A stretch of DNA of 64,000 nucleotides from Alcanivorax sp. DP30 (GTDB lineage Bacteria > Pseudomonadota > Gammaproteobacteria > Pseudomonadales > Alcanivoracaceae), in the NCBI RefSeq assembly GCF_009882945.1, contig NZ_WTUY01000023.1, forward strand, positions 1-64,000, read 5' to 3'. Each line of letters begins with the position of its first letter. Within the stretch, counting starts at the first letter, position 1. This document shows positions 48,839 to 59,160 of the stretch, one piece after another. Under the pieces are notes generated by a model. The model made no database searches. It was not told where the DNA came from and saw only the letters and a program-made list of their open reading frames with translations. Both the position numbers and the translations under genes were made by a program.

Positions 48839-48959
48839 ATTTGGACAAGGTGACCGACAGCTAGAGAGCTGTGGGGTTATCTGGTTGAAAATGCATCAGG
48901 TTCAGTGGCTTTTCCTGATGCTAAGGTTTCGAAAAATAAAACATTTTTCCGAAACCGCC

Positions 48960-48988
48960 TTGACAGCGCAGTGCTCCATAAGTAGTAT
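48960..48988 (+). promoter_or_regulatory. Sigma-70 promoter of the tRNA-fMet/rimP-nusA region
   Basis: Consensus -35 TTGACA (48960-48965), 17-bp spacer, -10 TAGTAT (48983-48988), and a GC-rich discriminator, as expected for stable-RNA promoters under stringent control. The 48839-49100 gap also holds hairpins at about 48926-48957 (GGTTTCG...CGAAACC) and 49039-49061 (CGATTCAGG...CCTGAATCG). Confidence 0.75.
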
Positions 48989-49100
48989 TTGCGCTCTCGG
49001 ATTTGAGGTGATTGCAGAGATCAGACGCTGCATTCACCGATTCAGGTTTTGCCTGAATCGACAGCCCGGTGCGAAGGGCTTTAAAGGGCACAAGGTTTAT

Positions 49101-49177
<77 letters not shown>

Positions 49178-49213
49178 CTTAGAGGAGTCGGCTCCGGTCG
49201 GCTCAAAGCGGAC

Positions 49214-49241
49214 AAAAAGCCCCTCTAGCAGGGGCTTTTTG
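49214..49241 (+). terminator. Terminator after tRNA-fMet
   Basis: Stem AAAAAGCCCCT pairs with AGGGGCTTTTT around a short loop CTAGC. Read-through into rimP is likely to be partial. Confidence 0.85.
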
Positions 49242-49373
49242 TTATCCGCTTTAGTGGAATGGGCGGTGGATATGCGGTCGATTGCATGTTTTCCTTGCGG
49301 TCGCCTGTGATGTCTCCAGGCCCATTTTTTGTTTGTACCTGAAGCAGATCTTCAGGAGTAATGTCAGGACAGT

Positions 49374-49829
49374 ATGTCGAAACGCGCAGAACAGTTAACG
49401 GAGCTGCTGGCTCCGGTAGTGGAAGATCTAGGCTTCGTGCTTTGGGGATTGGAATATATCCAGGGGCGCGGGGCTGTTTTGCGTGTGTATATCGACCATG
49501 CGGAAGGCATTACGGTAGATAACTGTGCGGCGGTGAGTCACGAGATCAGCGGCGTGCTGGATGTGGAAGATCCGATTCCGGGTGAATACAACCTGGAAGT
49601 GTCCTCTCCGGGGATGGATCGACCCATGTTCGAAGTTACGCAATATGTCGATTACATCGGGGAGGACGTCCAGCTGAAGTTGCTGGCGCCGGTGGCCGGC
49701 AAGCGTAAAATGACGGCGGCCATTGTGGCCGTAGACGGCGAAACGCTGGTGGTGGAGCTGGATGGCGACACCCTGCGTATTCCTTACAGTCAGGTAGATC
49801 GTGCCCGGTTGCAGCCCCGCTTCGACTGA
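49374..49829 (+). CDS. rimP: Ribosome maturation factor RimP
   Basis: Helps 30S subunit assembly. 151 residues with an N-terminal alpha/beta domain ([80 protein letters not shown]) and a C-terminal SH3-like barrel. First protein gene of the nusA-infB cluster. Confidence 0.97.
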   Translation: MSKRAEQLTELLAPVVEDLGFVLWGLEYIQGRGAVLRVYIDHAEGITVDNCAAVSHEISGVLDVEDPIPGEYNLEVSSPGMDRPMFEVTQYVDYIGEDVQLKLLAPVAGKRKMTAAIVAVDGETLVVELDGDTLRIPYSQVDRARLQPRFD

Positions 49830-49867
49830 GCACGCCCTGGAAACTTTGTCTTTGTAAAGGCCTGGCC

Positions 49868-51370
49868 ATGAACAAAGAGATCCTGCTGGTAGCGGAAACG
49901 GTATCAAACGAAAAAGGCGTCAGCCGCGATGTGATTTTTGAGGCCATCGAGCTGGCCCTGGCTGCTGCTACGAAAAAACGTTTTAAGGAAGAGGACGTGG
50001 AAATCCGCGTGGATATCGATCGTGTATCCGGCGAATCCCGTACTTTCCGTGTCTGGCATGTGGTGCCTGATGAAGACCTCTATGAGTTCGGCAAGCAGCT
50101 GACTCTGGATGAGGCTCATGAGCAGGATACCTCGCTGCAGATCGGCGATACCTGGGAAGAGGAAATTGAATCCGAAGCCTTTGGTCGTATCGCTGCGCAA
50201 ACTGCCAAGCAGGTTATCGTGCAGAAGGTGCGCGAAGCCGAGCGTCGTCAGATTATCGAAGAATACCGTGATCGCATCGGCGACCTGGTCAGCGGTACGG
50301 TCAAGAAGGCCAGCCGTGATTCCATCGTGCTGGATCTGGGCGGTAACGCTGAGGCCCTGATTACTCGCGAGCACATGATTCCGCGTGAGGCGGTACGTCA
50401 GAATGATCGCATTCGTGCCTACCTGTTAGGTGTGAATGAAGAAAACCGTGGCCCGCAGCTGTTCGCCAGCCGCGCTTGCCCGGACATGCTGATCGAACTG
50501 TTCAAGATCGAAGTGCCGGAAATTGGCGAAGAGCTGATTGAGATCAAGGGCGCTGCCCGGGATCCGGGTTCCCGTGCCAAGATCGCGGTTAAGACCAACG
50601 ATCAGCGAATCGATCCGGTGGGGGCTTGTGTGGGTATGCGCGGTGCGCGTGTCCAGGCGGTCTCCAATGAGCTGGCCGGTGAGCGTATCGACATTGTGCT
50701 GTGGGACGACAATCCTGCCCAGCTGGTGATCAATGCCATGCAGCCGGCAGAAGTGGCCTCCATCGTAATGGATGAAGAAAGTCACTCCATGGATATCGCC
50801 GTGGAAGATGAGTCTGCCCTGGCTCAAGCCATTGGCCGCAGCGGTCAGAACATTCGCCTTGCTTCCGAGCTGACTGGCTGGGAACTGAATGTTATGACTC
50901 TCGACGATGCCGAGAGCAAGCAGCAGGAAGAAGCCGCCCAGGCCCTGGAAACGTTCATGAATGACCTGGACGTTGACGAAGATGTGGCGGGCATTCTGGT
51001 CGATGAAGGCTTCTCCACACTGGAAGAAGTCGCTTACGTACCGGAAGAGGAAATGCTGGCCATCGACGGTTTTGACGAAGATATCGTCGAAGCCCTGCGT
51101 CAGCGCGCCAAGGATGTGTTGTTGACCAAGGCGCTGGTTTCCGAAGAAAAGTTTGAAAACGCAGAGCCTGCGGAAGACCTTCTGAATATGGAAGGCATGG
51201 ACCGTGACCTGGCTGTAGAGCTGGCTTCCCGTGGCATCGCCACCATGGAAGACCTTGCCGAGCAGGCAGTGGACGATCTGCTTGAAATTGAAGGCTTGAA
51301 CGAAGAGCGTGCTGCCCAGTTGATCATGACTGCGCGAGCCCCCTGGTTCGAGAACGAAGACGGGGAGTAA
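49868..51370 (+). CDS. nusA: Transcription termination/antitermination protein NusA
   Basis: An RNA polymerase-binding factor for pausing, termination and rRNA antitermination. The 500 residues comprise an N-terminal polymerase-binding domain (1-130), S1 (135-200), two KH domains (with [22 protein letters not shown] and [16 protein letters not shown]), and two C-terminal acidic repeats (AR1/AR2) with helix-hairpin-helix character as in E. coli. Confidence 0.98.
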   Translation: MNKEILLVAETVSNEKGVSRDVIFEAIELALAAATKKRFKEEDVEIRVDIDRVSGESRTFRVWHVVPDEDLYEFGKQLTLDEAHEQDTSLQIGDTWEEEIESEAFGRIAAQTAKQVIVQKVREAERRQIIEEYRDRIGDLVSGTVKKASRDSIVLDLGGNAEALITREHMIPREAVRQNDRIRAYLLGVNEENRGPQLFASRACPDMLIELFKIEVPEIGEELIEIKGAARDPGSRAKIAVKTNDQRIDPVGACVGMRGARVQAVSNELAGERIDIVLWDDNPAQLVINAMQPAEVASIVMDEESHSMDIAVEDESALAQAIGRSGQNIRLASELTGWELNVMTLDDAESKQQEEAAQALETFMNDLDVDEDVAGILVDEGFSTLEEVAYVPEEEMLAIDGFDEDIVEALRQRAKDVLLTKALVSEEKFENAEPAEDLLNMEGMDRDLAVELASRGIATMEDLAEQAVDDLLEIEGLNEERAAQLIMTARAPWFENEDGE

Positions 51371-51466
51371 CGGCCCCTTTTCAGGCTGGCCCGCCTTCGC
51401 AGGCACCCACTGAAGTACTGCAGTTTCTCTGCAGGGTATGGGAAGGGCGCTAGTTGCCCTTTTCCG

Positions 51467-51525
51467 GCATTTTGGCATTGGCCAAAATGCATACAGACAG
51501 CTTGGCCGGCGTGCAGCCGGCCAAA
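51467..51525. repeat. Two adjacent hairpins between nusA and infB
   Basis: GCATTTTGGC / GCCAAAATGC (51467-51476 and 51481-51490) and TTGGCCGGC / GCCGGCCAA (51502-51510 and 51516-51524) are perfect stems without a T tract. They lie in the 230-bp gap between nusA and infB and may be mRNA processing or stability sites. Confidence 0.7.
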
Positions 51526-51601
51526 GTGGCCAACCGCATTGGCGGTGGCCCAGGCTATAACCATAGCCTGCAAGAGACGCGGACAGGAGAGTGTTGCTGA
51601 C

Positions 51602-54292
51602 ATGGCAGAAACGACCGTAAAGAAACTGGCCGAAACAGTAGGAATGCCCGTTGAGAAGCTGCTTTCTCAAATGAAAGAAGCGGGTTTGCCTCATGGCGAC
51701 GCCAGCGAAGAGGTCTCCGGTGAGCAGAAACAACAGCTGCTGGCTCACCTGCGCAAGTCACATGGTGCCAAGACTGACGACGCCAAAAAAATCACCCTCA
51801 AGCGCAAGTCCACCAGCACCATCAAGACCACCGGTGCAGCGGGCAAGGCCAAGACAGTAAACGTGGAAGTGCGCAAGAAGCGCACCTATGTGAAGCGTGA
51901 AGTTCTGGAAGCCGAAGAGCGCGAAGAGGCAGAACGCAAGGCGGCCGAAGAGGCAGCTCTGCAGGCAGAGCAGGCCAAGCGTGAAGCTGAAGAAGCGGTG
52001 AAGCGTCAGGCGGAAGAAGAAGCTGCTCGCAAGAAAGAGGAAGAGGCCAAGGCTGCTGCCGAGGTAGGCCGCAAGGTTGCCGAAGAGAAGGCGGCTGAAG
52101 AAAAGGCCAAGCGTGTTGCTGTGCCCAAGGCTGCAACCGCGAAGAAGCCGGCCAAAGAAGAGACGCCGGAAGAAAAAGCCAAGCGTGAAGAAGAAGAGCG
52201 CAAGCAGCGAGAGGCTGAAGAAGCCCGTCGCAAGCAGGAATCTGAAGCTCGCAAGAAAGCGGAAGAAGAAGCCGCTCGTCGTACCGCCGAAGAAGCCGCA
52301 CGTATTGCTGCCGAACTCGAGAAGCGTGGCGACCAGCCCGAGAAAAAGGCTGAAGAAGAAGTCGATGACGGTTCGTCCATCGTGGTGGCGGCCCAGGAAG
52401 CCAGCTATCAGCGAGAAGAACGTCAGTCTCGCCGTCGCCGTCGCAAGCCGAAGTCATCAGGTGTTGCTCATGGTCAGATGAAGAGCTCCATGAACAAGGC
52501 CCATGGTTTCAAGGCGCCGACGGAAAAGAAAATTATGGAAGTGGAAGTACCGGAAACCATCACTGTGGGTGATCTGGCTCAGCGCTTGAACATCAAGTCC
52601 AAGGAGCTGATCAAGTCCCTGATGAAGATGGGCGAGATGGCCACTGTGAATCAACTGATCGACCAGGAAACCGCCATCCTGCTGGTAGAGGAAATGGGCC
52701 ACAAGGCCGTTGCCGGCAAGGGTGAGGAAGAGGTGCTGGAAGATCACCTGGCCGACATGGTTAACCGTGATGGTGCCGAGCTTGCTGACCGCGCGCCGGT
52801 AGTGACCATCATGGGGCATGTTGACCACGGTAAAACCTCCCTGCTGGATTACATCCGTAAGGCCAAGGTGGCCTCCGGGGAAGCCGGTGGTATTACCCAG
52901 CACATCGGTGCCTACCACGTAGAACACGAGAAAGGCATGATCACCTTCCTCGACACCCCTGGCCACGCCGCCTTTACCGCCATGCGAGCCCGTGGTGCCA
53001 AGGCCACTGATATTGTGGTGATCGTGGTCGCTGCAGATGACGGCATGATGCCGCAGACCGAAGAGGCAATTAACCACGCCAAGGCCTCCGGTGTGCCGAT
53101 CATCATCGCGGTGAACAAGATCGATAAAGAGCAGGCTGATCCGGACCGTGTGCGTACCGAACTGGCTGCCAAAGAAGTTATCCCGGAAGAGTGGGGCGGC
53201 GAGCACCAGTTCATTAATGTGTCTGCGCATTCTGGCGAGGGCGTTGATGATCTGCTGGATTCCATTCTGGTTCAGTCTGAACTGATGGAGCTGAAAGCTC
53301 CGGCTCATGGCCCGGCAACCGGTGTGGTCATCGAATCCCGCATCGAGAAAGGTCGCGGTACCGTGGCGTCCATTCTGATCCAGGGCGGTGAACTGAATAT
53401 TGGTGACATGCTGCTGGCGGGTGCCCACTTCGGTCGCGTTCGCGCCATGATCGATGAAAACGGCAAGCCGATTAAGAAAGCCGGCCCGTCCATCCCGCTG
53501 GAAGTGTTGGGTCTGGATGGCGCACCGGAAGCCGGTGAGCAGGTTCAGGTGGTATCTGATGAGCGTAAGGCCCGTGAAGTTGCCGAGTTCCGTCAGGATC
53601 GCGATCGCGATGTGAAGCTCAAGCGTCAGCAGGCTTCCAAGCTGGAAAACCTGTTTGCCAACATGGGCAGCGCTGAAGCCAGCACAGTGAACATCGTGCT
53701 GAAAACCGACGTGCGTGGTTCCCTGGAAGCTCTCACCGGTGCCCTGACCGATCTGGGTACTGACGAAGTGAAGGTGAACCTGGTATCCGTGGGTGTTGGC
53801 GCGATCAACGAATCCGATGTGAACCTGGCCATGACCAGTGAAGCGGTACTGCTGGGCTTCAATGTCCGTGCCGATACCAAGGCCAAGAAATTGTGTGAGC
53901 AGGAAGGTATCGACCTGCGCTACTACAGCGTGATCTACGAGCTGATCGACGATGTGAAGCAGGCCATGAGTGGTTTGCTGGCACCGGAGAAGCGCGAAGA
54001 GATCCTGGGTACTGCCCAGGTGCGCGACGTGTTCCGTTCCTCCAAGTTCGGTGCTGTGGCCGGCTGTATGGTTATCGAAGGTACCCTGTACCGCAACCGT
54101 CCGATCCGCGTTCTGCGCGACGATGTGGTGGTCTTCGAAGGTGAGCTGGAATCCCTGCGTCGTTTCAAGGACGACGTGGCCGAAGTTCGCAACGGCATGG
54201 AATGTGGTATCGCCGTGAAGAGCTACAACGACGTGAAAGAAGGCGACAAGATCGAAGTCTTCGAAGTGAAGGAGGTGGCGCGCTCCCTGTAA
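51602..54292 (+). CDS. infB: Translation initiation factor IF-2
   Basis: A GTPase that brings fMet-tRNA to the 30S subunit. 896 residues from [16 protein letters not shown]. An IF2N domain, a long Lys/Glu/Ala-rich helical region (about 90-270), a second IF2N-like domain, then the G domain with GHVDHGKT (G1), DTPGH (G3) and NKID (G4), and C-terminal domains for fMet recognition. The ATG at 51602 suits the family, and an internal start for a shorter form is possible as in E. coli. Confidence 0.98.
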   Translation: MAETTVKKLAETVGMPVEKLLSQMKEAGLPHGDASEEVSGEQKQQLLAHLRKSHGAKTDDAKKITLKRKSTSTIKTTGAAGKAKTVNVEVRKKRTYVKREVLEAEEREEAERKAAEEAALQAEQAKREAEEAVKRQAEEEAARKKEEEAKAAAEVGRKVAEEKAAEEKAKRVAVPKAATAKKPAKEETPEEKAKREEEERKQREAEEARRKQESEARKKAEEEAARRTAEEAARIAAELEKRGDQPEKKAEEEVDDGSSIVVAAQEASYQREERQSRRRRRKPKSSGVAHGQMKSSMNKAHGFKAPTEKKIMEVEVPETITVGDLAQRLNIKSKELIKSLMKMGEMATVNQLIDQETAILLVEEMGHKAVAGKGEEEVLEDHLADMVNRDGAELADRAPVVTIMGHVDHGKTSLLDYIRKAKVASGEAGGITQHIGAYHVEHEKGMITFLDTPGHAAFTAMRARGAKATDIVVIVVAADDGMMPQTEEAINHAKASGVPIIIAVNKIDKEQADPDRVRTELAAKEVIPEEWGGEHQFINVSAHSGEGVDDLLDSILVQSELMELKAPAHGPATGVVIESRIEKGRGTVASILIQGGELNIGDMLLAGAHFGRVRAMIDENGKPIKKAGPSIPLEVLGLDGAPEAGEQVQVVSDERKAREVAEFRQDRDRDVKLKRQQASKLENLFANMGSAEASTVNIVLKTDVRGSLEALTGALTDLGTDEVKVNLVSVGVGAINESDVNLAMTSEAVLLGFNVRADTKAKKLCEQEGIDLRYYSVIYELIDDVKQAMSGLLAPEKREEILGTAQVRDVFRSSKFGAVAGCMVIEGTLYRNRPIRVLRDDVVVFEGELESLRRFKDDVAEVRNGMECGIAVKSYNDVKEGDKIEVFEVKEVARSL

Positions 54293-54316
54293 GGGGCGTG
54301 CCCAGCCAGATTAGCC

Positions 54317-54727
54317 ATGAGTCGTCATCGTCGCCCCCAGGGGTTTAACCGCACAGACCGGATTGCCGATCAGATCCAGCGCGAGCTGTCCCGTCTGCTG
54401 CAGTTTGAGATGAAAGACCCACGGGTCAATCTGGCCACCATTCAGGATGTAACGGTCTCCCGCGATCTTTCCTACGCGGAGGTCTATTTCACCTTGCTGG
54501 GTAAAGGCGAGGAAGAGGGTGCCGAGGCAGAGAAGGTGCTGGAAAAAGCCAGTGGTTTCCTGCGTAGCAGCCTGGCCCAGAGCCTCAATACCCGAACCAC
54601 CCCCAAATTGCGTTTCCACTACGACATGACTCCGGAGCATGCCGCGCAGATTTCCCGTCTTATTGACGACGCGCGTGCGGAAGACCGCGAGCTGGGTCTG
54701 GACAACGACGAACCCGAGCAGGAATAA
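54317..54727 (+). CDS. rbfA: Ribosome-binding factor A
   Basis: A cold-shock 30S maturation factor acting on the 16S rRNA 5' helix. 136 residues with a KH-like fold (RTDRIADQIQRELSRLLQFEMKDPRV...VSRDLSYAEVYFT), ending in an acidic tail. It follows infB by 24 bp. Confidence 0.97.
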   Translation: MSRHRRPQGFNRTDRIADQIQRELSRLLQFEMKDPRVNLATIQDVTVSRDLSYAEVYFTLLGKGEEEGAEAEKVLEKASGFLRSSLAQSLNTRTTPKLRFHYDMTPEHAAQISRLIDDARAEDRELGLDNDEPEQE

Positions 54728-54739
54728 CGGAGCACTCAG

Positions 54740-55672
54740 GTGGCAAAACGTCGTCCCCGTGGCCGCGATCTCAGCGGCATTCTGTTGTTGGATAAAGTCG
54801 GCGGCGTGAGCAGCAATGGCGCCTTGCAGATGGCCAAGAAAATGTTTGCGGCCGCCAAGGCGGGGCACACCGGCAGCCTGGATCCCCTGGCCACCGGCAT
54901 GTTGCCGATCTGTTTCGGTGAAGCGACCAAGTTCAGTCAGTTTCTGCTGGAATCGGACAAGAGTTACCGTGTGACCGCCAAGTTGGGTGTTACCACGGAA
55001 ACCGGCGATGCAGACGGTGACGTGGTCAAAACCACCGAAGTGACGGCGTCTGCCGCCGACATCGAGGCCGCGCTGATGTCCTTTATGGGGGATATTCAGC
55101 AGATCCCCAGCATGTATTCGGCCATCAAGCATGAGGGTGTGCCCCTCTACAAGCTGGCCCGCGAGGGCAAGACCGTGGAGCGCAAGCCGCGGGCGGTGAC
55201 TATTTATGATATCCGGATCCTGCGCATAGAAGGTGATGAGCTGGAATTCGAGGTGGATTGCTCCAAGGGCACCTATGTGCGCTCCCTGGTGGAAGACACC
55301 GGCGAAAAGCTGGGTTGTGGCGGTCATGTGACGGTGCTGCGCCGCCTGTCGGCAGGCCCTTACCCGGCGGAACGCATGCTGACCCTAGAGCAGCTGGGTG
55401 AGATCAAGGAGAAAGGTGGCTTCGAGGCAATCGACGAACTGCTCTTGCCTTTATCCACCAGCGTGGCAGACTGGCCGCGCGTTGAACTGGGTGACAATGC
55501 TGCCTACTACATTCAGCAGGGTCAGCCAGTGATGGCCTCGGATCGTCCTGCGGACGGCTGGGTCAGTGTTTATCAGGCCTCCACGGATACCTTTCTGGGT
55601 GTCGGTGAGGTGTTGGAAGACGGGCGAATCGCGCCGCGTCGACTGGTTTCAAGCCAGGCTATCTGCGGGTAG
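54740..55672 (+). CDS. truB: tRNA pseudouridine synthase B
   Basis: Makes pseudouridine 55 in the T-loop of tRNAs. 310 residues. The catalytic Asp is in GHTGSLDPLATGMLPICFGEATKF. YRVTAKLGVTTETGDADGD and the C-terminal PUA-like domain follow. The start is GTG at 54740, 12 bases after the rbfA stop. Confidence 0.97.
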   Translation: MAKRRPRGRDLSGILLLDKVGGVSSNGALQMAKKMFAAAKAGHTGSLDPLATGMLPICFGEATKFSQFLLESDKSYRVTAKLGVTTETGDADGDVVKTTEVTASAADIEAALMSFMGDIQQIPSMYSAIKHEGVPLYKLAREGKTVERKPRAVTIYDIRILRIEGDELEFEVDCSKGTYVRSLVEDTGEKLGCGGHVTVLRRLSAGPYPAERMLTLEQLGEIKEKGGFEAIDELLLPLSTSVADWPRVELGDNAAYYIQQGQPVMASDRPADGWVSVYQASTDTFLGVGEVLEDGRIAPRRLVSSQAICG

Positions 55673-55751
55673 CACGGCCTGGAAGTAACGACGGCAGCTA
55701 TAAATATGCATGGCTGGCCGTGACATTCATTGTGCATATTGGAGAAACATC

Positions 55752-56021
55752 ATGGCGTTGAGCGCTGAACAGAAAGCTGAGATCCTGAAAGAGCACGGCC
55801 AGAAAGAAGGCGATACCGGTTCTCCGGAAGTGCAGGTTGCCCTGCTGACCGCCAACATCAATGGTCTGCAAGGTCACTTCAAGGACCACAAGAAGGATCA
55901 CCACAGCCGTCGCGGCCTGATCCGCATGGTAAACCAGCGTCGTAAGCTGCTGGACTACCTGGCCAAGAAAGACCGCACCCGTTACCTGCAGCTGATCGAG
56001 AAGCTGGGTCTGCGTCGTTAA
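55752..56021 (+). CDS. rpsO: 30S ribosomal protein S15
   Basis: An 89-residue primary 16S rRNA-binding protein of the subunit platform. The family core is [49 protein letters not shown]. The ATG at 55752 gives the standard length. An mRNA pseudoknot for autoregulation is expected but was not traced. Confidence 0.98.
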   Translation: MALSAEQKAEILKEHGQKEGDTGSPEVQVALLTANINGLQGHFKDHKKDHHSRRGLIRMVNQRRKLLDYLAKKDRTRYLQLIEKLGLRR

Positions 56022-56050
56022 GATGCGGGTCTAAAGGTGACAGCAGCAGA

Positions 56051-56074
56051 AGCTCGGCTCAGCCGGGCTTTTGT
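56051..56074 (+). terminator. Terminator between rpsO and pnp
   Basis: Stem AGCTCGGC / GCCGGGCT with a TCA loop and TTTTG. The rest of the 56075-56297 gap has another GC-rich stem (around 56173-56215) that may be the RNase III site of a pnp leader. No gene is seen. Confidence 0.7.
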
Positions 56075-56297
56075 TGTTTCTGGCGACCGGAAATTCCGGT
56101 TGTGCCAGGAGCTTGCCCGCTAGCGAATCAGGGTTTGGCCAGGCAAATCATCTGCGGCCTGACTTTTGCGGGATCTGGCGCCGGAATTACCGGTTGGGCT
56201 GGTGCTTCAGCCGGGCTATTATGCCCAAGCGAAAGAAGAGTGTAATCAGAGGCATGGGCCTCGAAGACTGTCGTGAAGAAGAGAGAAGAGACGAGAT

Positions 56298-58391
56298 ATG
56301 TTCAATAAAATCACCAAAGAAATTCAGTTCGGCCGTGACACGGTTATCCTGGAAACCGGGCAGATTGCCCGCCAGGCGACTGCTGCTGTCATGGTTCGCA
56401 TCGGTGCCACCGAAGTGCTGGTTACCGTCGTTGGCAAGAAAGAAGCAGATCCCAGCAAGAACTTTTTCCCCCTGACTGTGAACTATCAGGAAAAGACTTA
56501 CGCCGCGGGCCGTATCCCGGGTGGCTTCCTCAAGCGTGAAGGTCGTCCCAGCGAGAAAGAAACCCTGACCTGTCGTCTGATCGACCGTCCGATCCGTCCG
56601 CTGTTCCCCAATGGCTTCATGAATGAAGTACAGGTTGTGGCCACGGTCATGTCTGTGGACAAGGAAAATGATCCGGATATCGCCGCCATGATCGGCACCT
56701 CCGCAGCCCTGTCCATCTCCGGCATTCCGTTCAGCGGTCCTATTGGTGCCGCCCGTGTGGGTTTCAAGGATGGCATGTACATCCTAAACCCGAGCTACGC
56801 CGAGCTGGCCGAGTCTGCACTGGATCTGGTGGTAGCCGGTACCGAGCCTGCAGTACTGATGGTGGAATCCGAAGCCAAAGAACTGTCTGAAGACCAGATG
56901 CTGGGCGCTGTCCTGTTCGGCCACATGGAAATGCAGCCGGTGATCCAGGGTATCAAGGAATTTGCCGCTGAAGTGGGCACTCCGACCTGGGACTGGACCG
57001 CACCTGCGGTGAACACCGAACTGAAAGACGCCATCAAGGCCAAATACGAAGGCGCTCTGGCCGATGCCTACACCATCACCGAGAAGATGGCCCGTTACGC
57101 CAAGGTCGGCGAGCTGCGTGATGCCTGCGTTGCCGAGTTCGCCACTGGCGAAGAAGGCGCACCGGACGCCGGTGAAGTGAAGGGCCTGTTTGCCAAGGTC
57201 GAGAAGAACGTGGTCCGTGAAGCCGTAGTCTCCGGCAAGCCGCGTATCGATGGTCGTGCCCTGGACGCGGTTCGTGCAATCGACTGTCAGGTGGGCGCGC
57301 TGGCCAAGACCCACGGTTCTGCCCTGTTCACCCGTGGTGAAACCCAGGCCATCGTGGCTGCCACTCTTGGCGGCATGCGCGATGCCCAGTTCATCGACGC
57401 GCTGGAAGGATCCCGCCAGGATCACTTCATGCTGCACTACAACTTCCCTCCTTACTGCGTGGGCGAGACCGGCATGATCGGCTCTCCGAAGCGTCGTGAG
57501 ATTGGTCACGGCCGTCTGGCCCGCCGTGGTGTTCAGGCGGTGCTGCCCACGGTGCAGGATTTCCCCTACACCATCCGTGTGGTGTCCGAGATCACCGAGT
57601 CCAACGGTTCCTCCTCCATGGCCTCCGTGTGTGGTACCTCCATGGCGCTGATGGATGCGGGTGTTCCCCTGACCGCACCGGTTGCCGGTATTGCCATGGG
57701 TCTGGTGAAGGAAGAGGACGGTCGTTTCGCGGTACTGTCCGACATTCTGGGTGACGAAGATCACCTGGGCGATATGGACTTTAAAGTGGCCGGTACCGAG
57801 CGTGGTGTGACTGCCTTGCAGATGGACATCAAGATCGAGGGCATCACCGAAGAGATCATGGAGAAAGCGCTGGAGCAAGCCAATGCCGGTCGTCTTCATA
57901 TCCTCGGCGAAATGGCCAAGGCCATTGGTGCCTCCCGTACCGAGGTGTCCGAGAATGCCCCGACCCTGCTGACCCTGAAGATCAACCCGGACAAGATCCG
58001 TGACGTGATCGGCAAGGGTGGCGCTACCATCCGTGCCCTGACCGAAGAAACCGGCTGTACCATCGACATCGAAGACGATGGCAGCGTGAAGATCTACGGT
58101 GAGACTCGCGAGAAGGCGGATGAAGCGGTACGCCGTGTGGAAGAAATCACTGCGGAAGCGGAAGTCGGCGTGATCTACGAAGGCAAGGTAACCCGCGTGG
58201 TTGATTTCGGCGCCTTTGTCGCCATCATGCCGGGCACTGAAGGTCTGCTGCACATCTCCCAGATCGCTGAAGAGCGTGTGGAGAAAGTGAGTGACTACGT
58301 CAACGAGGGCGACATCATCAAGGTGAAGGTTCTCGACGTAGACCAGCGTGGCCGCATCAAGCTGTCCATGAAGGAAGCCAAGGAAGACTGA
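56298..58391 (+). CDS. pnp: Polyribonucleotide nucleotidyltransferase (PNPase)
   Basis: A 3'-5' phosphorolytic RNA exonuclease of the degradosome. 697 residues. Two RNase PH-like domains (first about 10-140, second about 310-540, with the active-site segment [12 protein letters not shown]), a helical linker, a KH domain ([25 protein letters not shown]) and an S1 domain ([34 protein letters not shown]). The length is standard. Confidence 0.98.
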   Translation: MFNKITKEIQFGRDTVILETGQIARQATAAVMVRIGATEVLVTVVGKKEADPSKNFFPLTVNYQEKTYAAGRIPGGFLKREGRPSEKETLTCRLIDRPIRPLFPNGFMNEVQVVATVMSVDKENDPDIAAMIGTSAALSISGIPFSGPIGAARVGFKDGMYILNPSYAELAESALDLVVAGTEPAVLMVESEAKELSEDQMLGAVLFGHMEMQPVIQGIKEFAAEVGTPTWDWTAPAVNTELKDAIKAKYEGALADAYTITEKMARYAKVGELRDACVAEFATGEEGAPDAGEVKGLFAKVEKNVVREAVVSGKPRIDGRALDAVRAIDCQVGALAKTHGSALFTRGETQAIVAATLGGMRDAQFIDALEGSRQDHFMLHYNFPPYCVGETGMIGSPKRREIGHGRLARRGVQAVLPTVQDFPYTIRVVSEITESNGSSSMASVCGTSMALMDAGVPLTAPVAGIAMGLVKEEDGRFAVLSDILGDEDHLGDMDFKVAGTERGVTALQMDIKIEGITEEIMEKALEQANAGRLHILGEMAKAIGASRTEVSENAPTLLTLKINPDKIRDVIGKGGATIRALTEETGCTIDIEDDGSVKIYGETREKADEAVRRVEEITAEAEVGVIYEGKVTRVVDFGAFVAIMPGTEGLLHISQIAEERVEKVSDYVNEGDIIKVKVLDVDQRGRIKLSMKEAKED

Positions 58392-58415
58392 TTTCGATCG
58401 GTTTTACCGAAGCAT

Positions 58416-58446
58416 AAAAAAGGCCGGCATTTGCCGGCCTTTTTTA
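58416..58446 (+). terminator. Rho-independent terminator after pnp
   Basis: Stem AAAAGGCCGGCA / TGCCGGCCTTTT with two-base loop and T6. Confidence 0.93.
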
Positions 58447-58563
58447 TGAGATAAAAGTTATGAATGGAGGGCCGGAATCCATTTTGCAAATGAAATAAAT
58501 TGCTTCCTGTACTAGAATTTCAGCCCGTTTTTATTGTGGCTGTCTATCTAAAAAGAGGGAATT

Positions 58564-59121
58564 ATGAGAAGGATAATTGGGGGAGTTGTGGTTCTGGTCG
58601 GCCTGCTGTCGTCAGGTTGTGCATCGATCGTTTCTGATTCAAGTTACCCGGTTACGATTAGTTCTTCTCCAGAGGGGGTCAACTATACGGTCAAGCATGC
58701 CAAAAGAGGGTATGCCATGATGAAGGGTGTTACTCCTGCGACGATTTCACTTTCTGCGGATGATGGCTTTTTCTCAAAAGCCAGTTACCTGGTTTCCTTT
58801 GAAAAAAGGGGCTATGACGCCGTAACCATCCAGCTCAGAGCAGGGATGGACGGATGGTATGTTGGCAATATTCTGTTTGGGGGATTGATCGGCTTCTTGA
58901 TTATTGATCCCGCCACTGGCGCGATGTGGAAGCTCGACGAGCAAGTGCAAGTCGCTCTGACAGAAAGCCGGAAGGAAGATGCGGGTGAGACAGTTGAGTT
59001 CAGAGAGAAAGAGCCGGAGCAGCCCGAAACTGCCGCGGGCAAGGACTCCGATGAGTTAACCCTGCTTATGATTAATGATGTGCCGGAGGCGTACAGGAAT
59101 AGCCTGGTGCGCGTTAATTAA
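58564..59121 (+). CDS. Putative PEGA-like lipoprotein
   Basis: A 185-residue predicted lipoprotein (signal peptide, lipobox LSSGC at Cys19). The mature part has a beta-rich stretch (YPVTISSSPEGVNYTVKH...GVTPATISLSADDG) like PEGA surface domains, then a hydrophobic glycine-rich segment (GWYVGNILFGGLIGFLIIDPATGAMWKL). The C-terminus is acidic and polar. Such envelope proteins exist in many gammaproteobacteria without known function. The base composition is lower in GC than pnp and acs around it. It has its own terminator. Confidence 0.72.
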   Translation: MRRIIGGVVVLVGLLSSGCASIVSDSSYPVTISSSPEGVNYTVKHAKRGYAMMKGVTPATISLSADDGFFSKASYLVSFEKRGYDAVTIQLRAGMDGWYVGNILFGGLIGFLIIDPATGAMWKLDEQVQVALTESRKEDAGETVEFREKEPEQPETAAGKDSDELTLLMINDVPEAYRNSLVRVN

Positions 59122-59150
59122 AAAAAGGGCCAGCAGTGCTGGCCCTTTTA
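59122..59150. terminator. Bidirectional terminator between the lipoprotein and acs
   Basis: Palindrome AAAGGGCCAGCA / TGCTGGCCCTTT with a one-base centre and A-rich and T-rich flanks. It serves both convergent genes. Confidence 0.9.
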
Positions 59151-59160
59151 ATATCTGACT

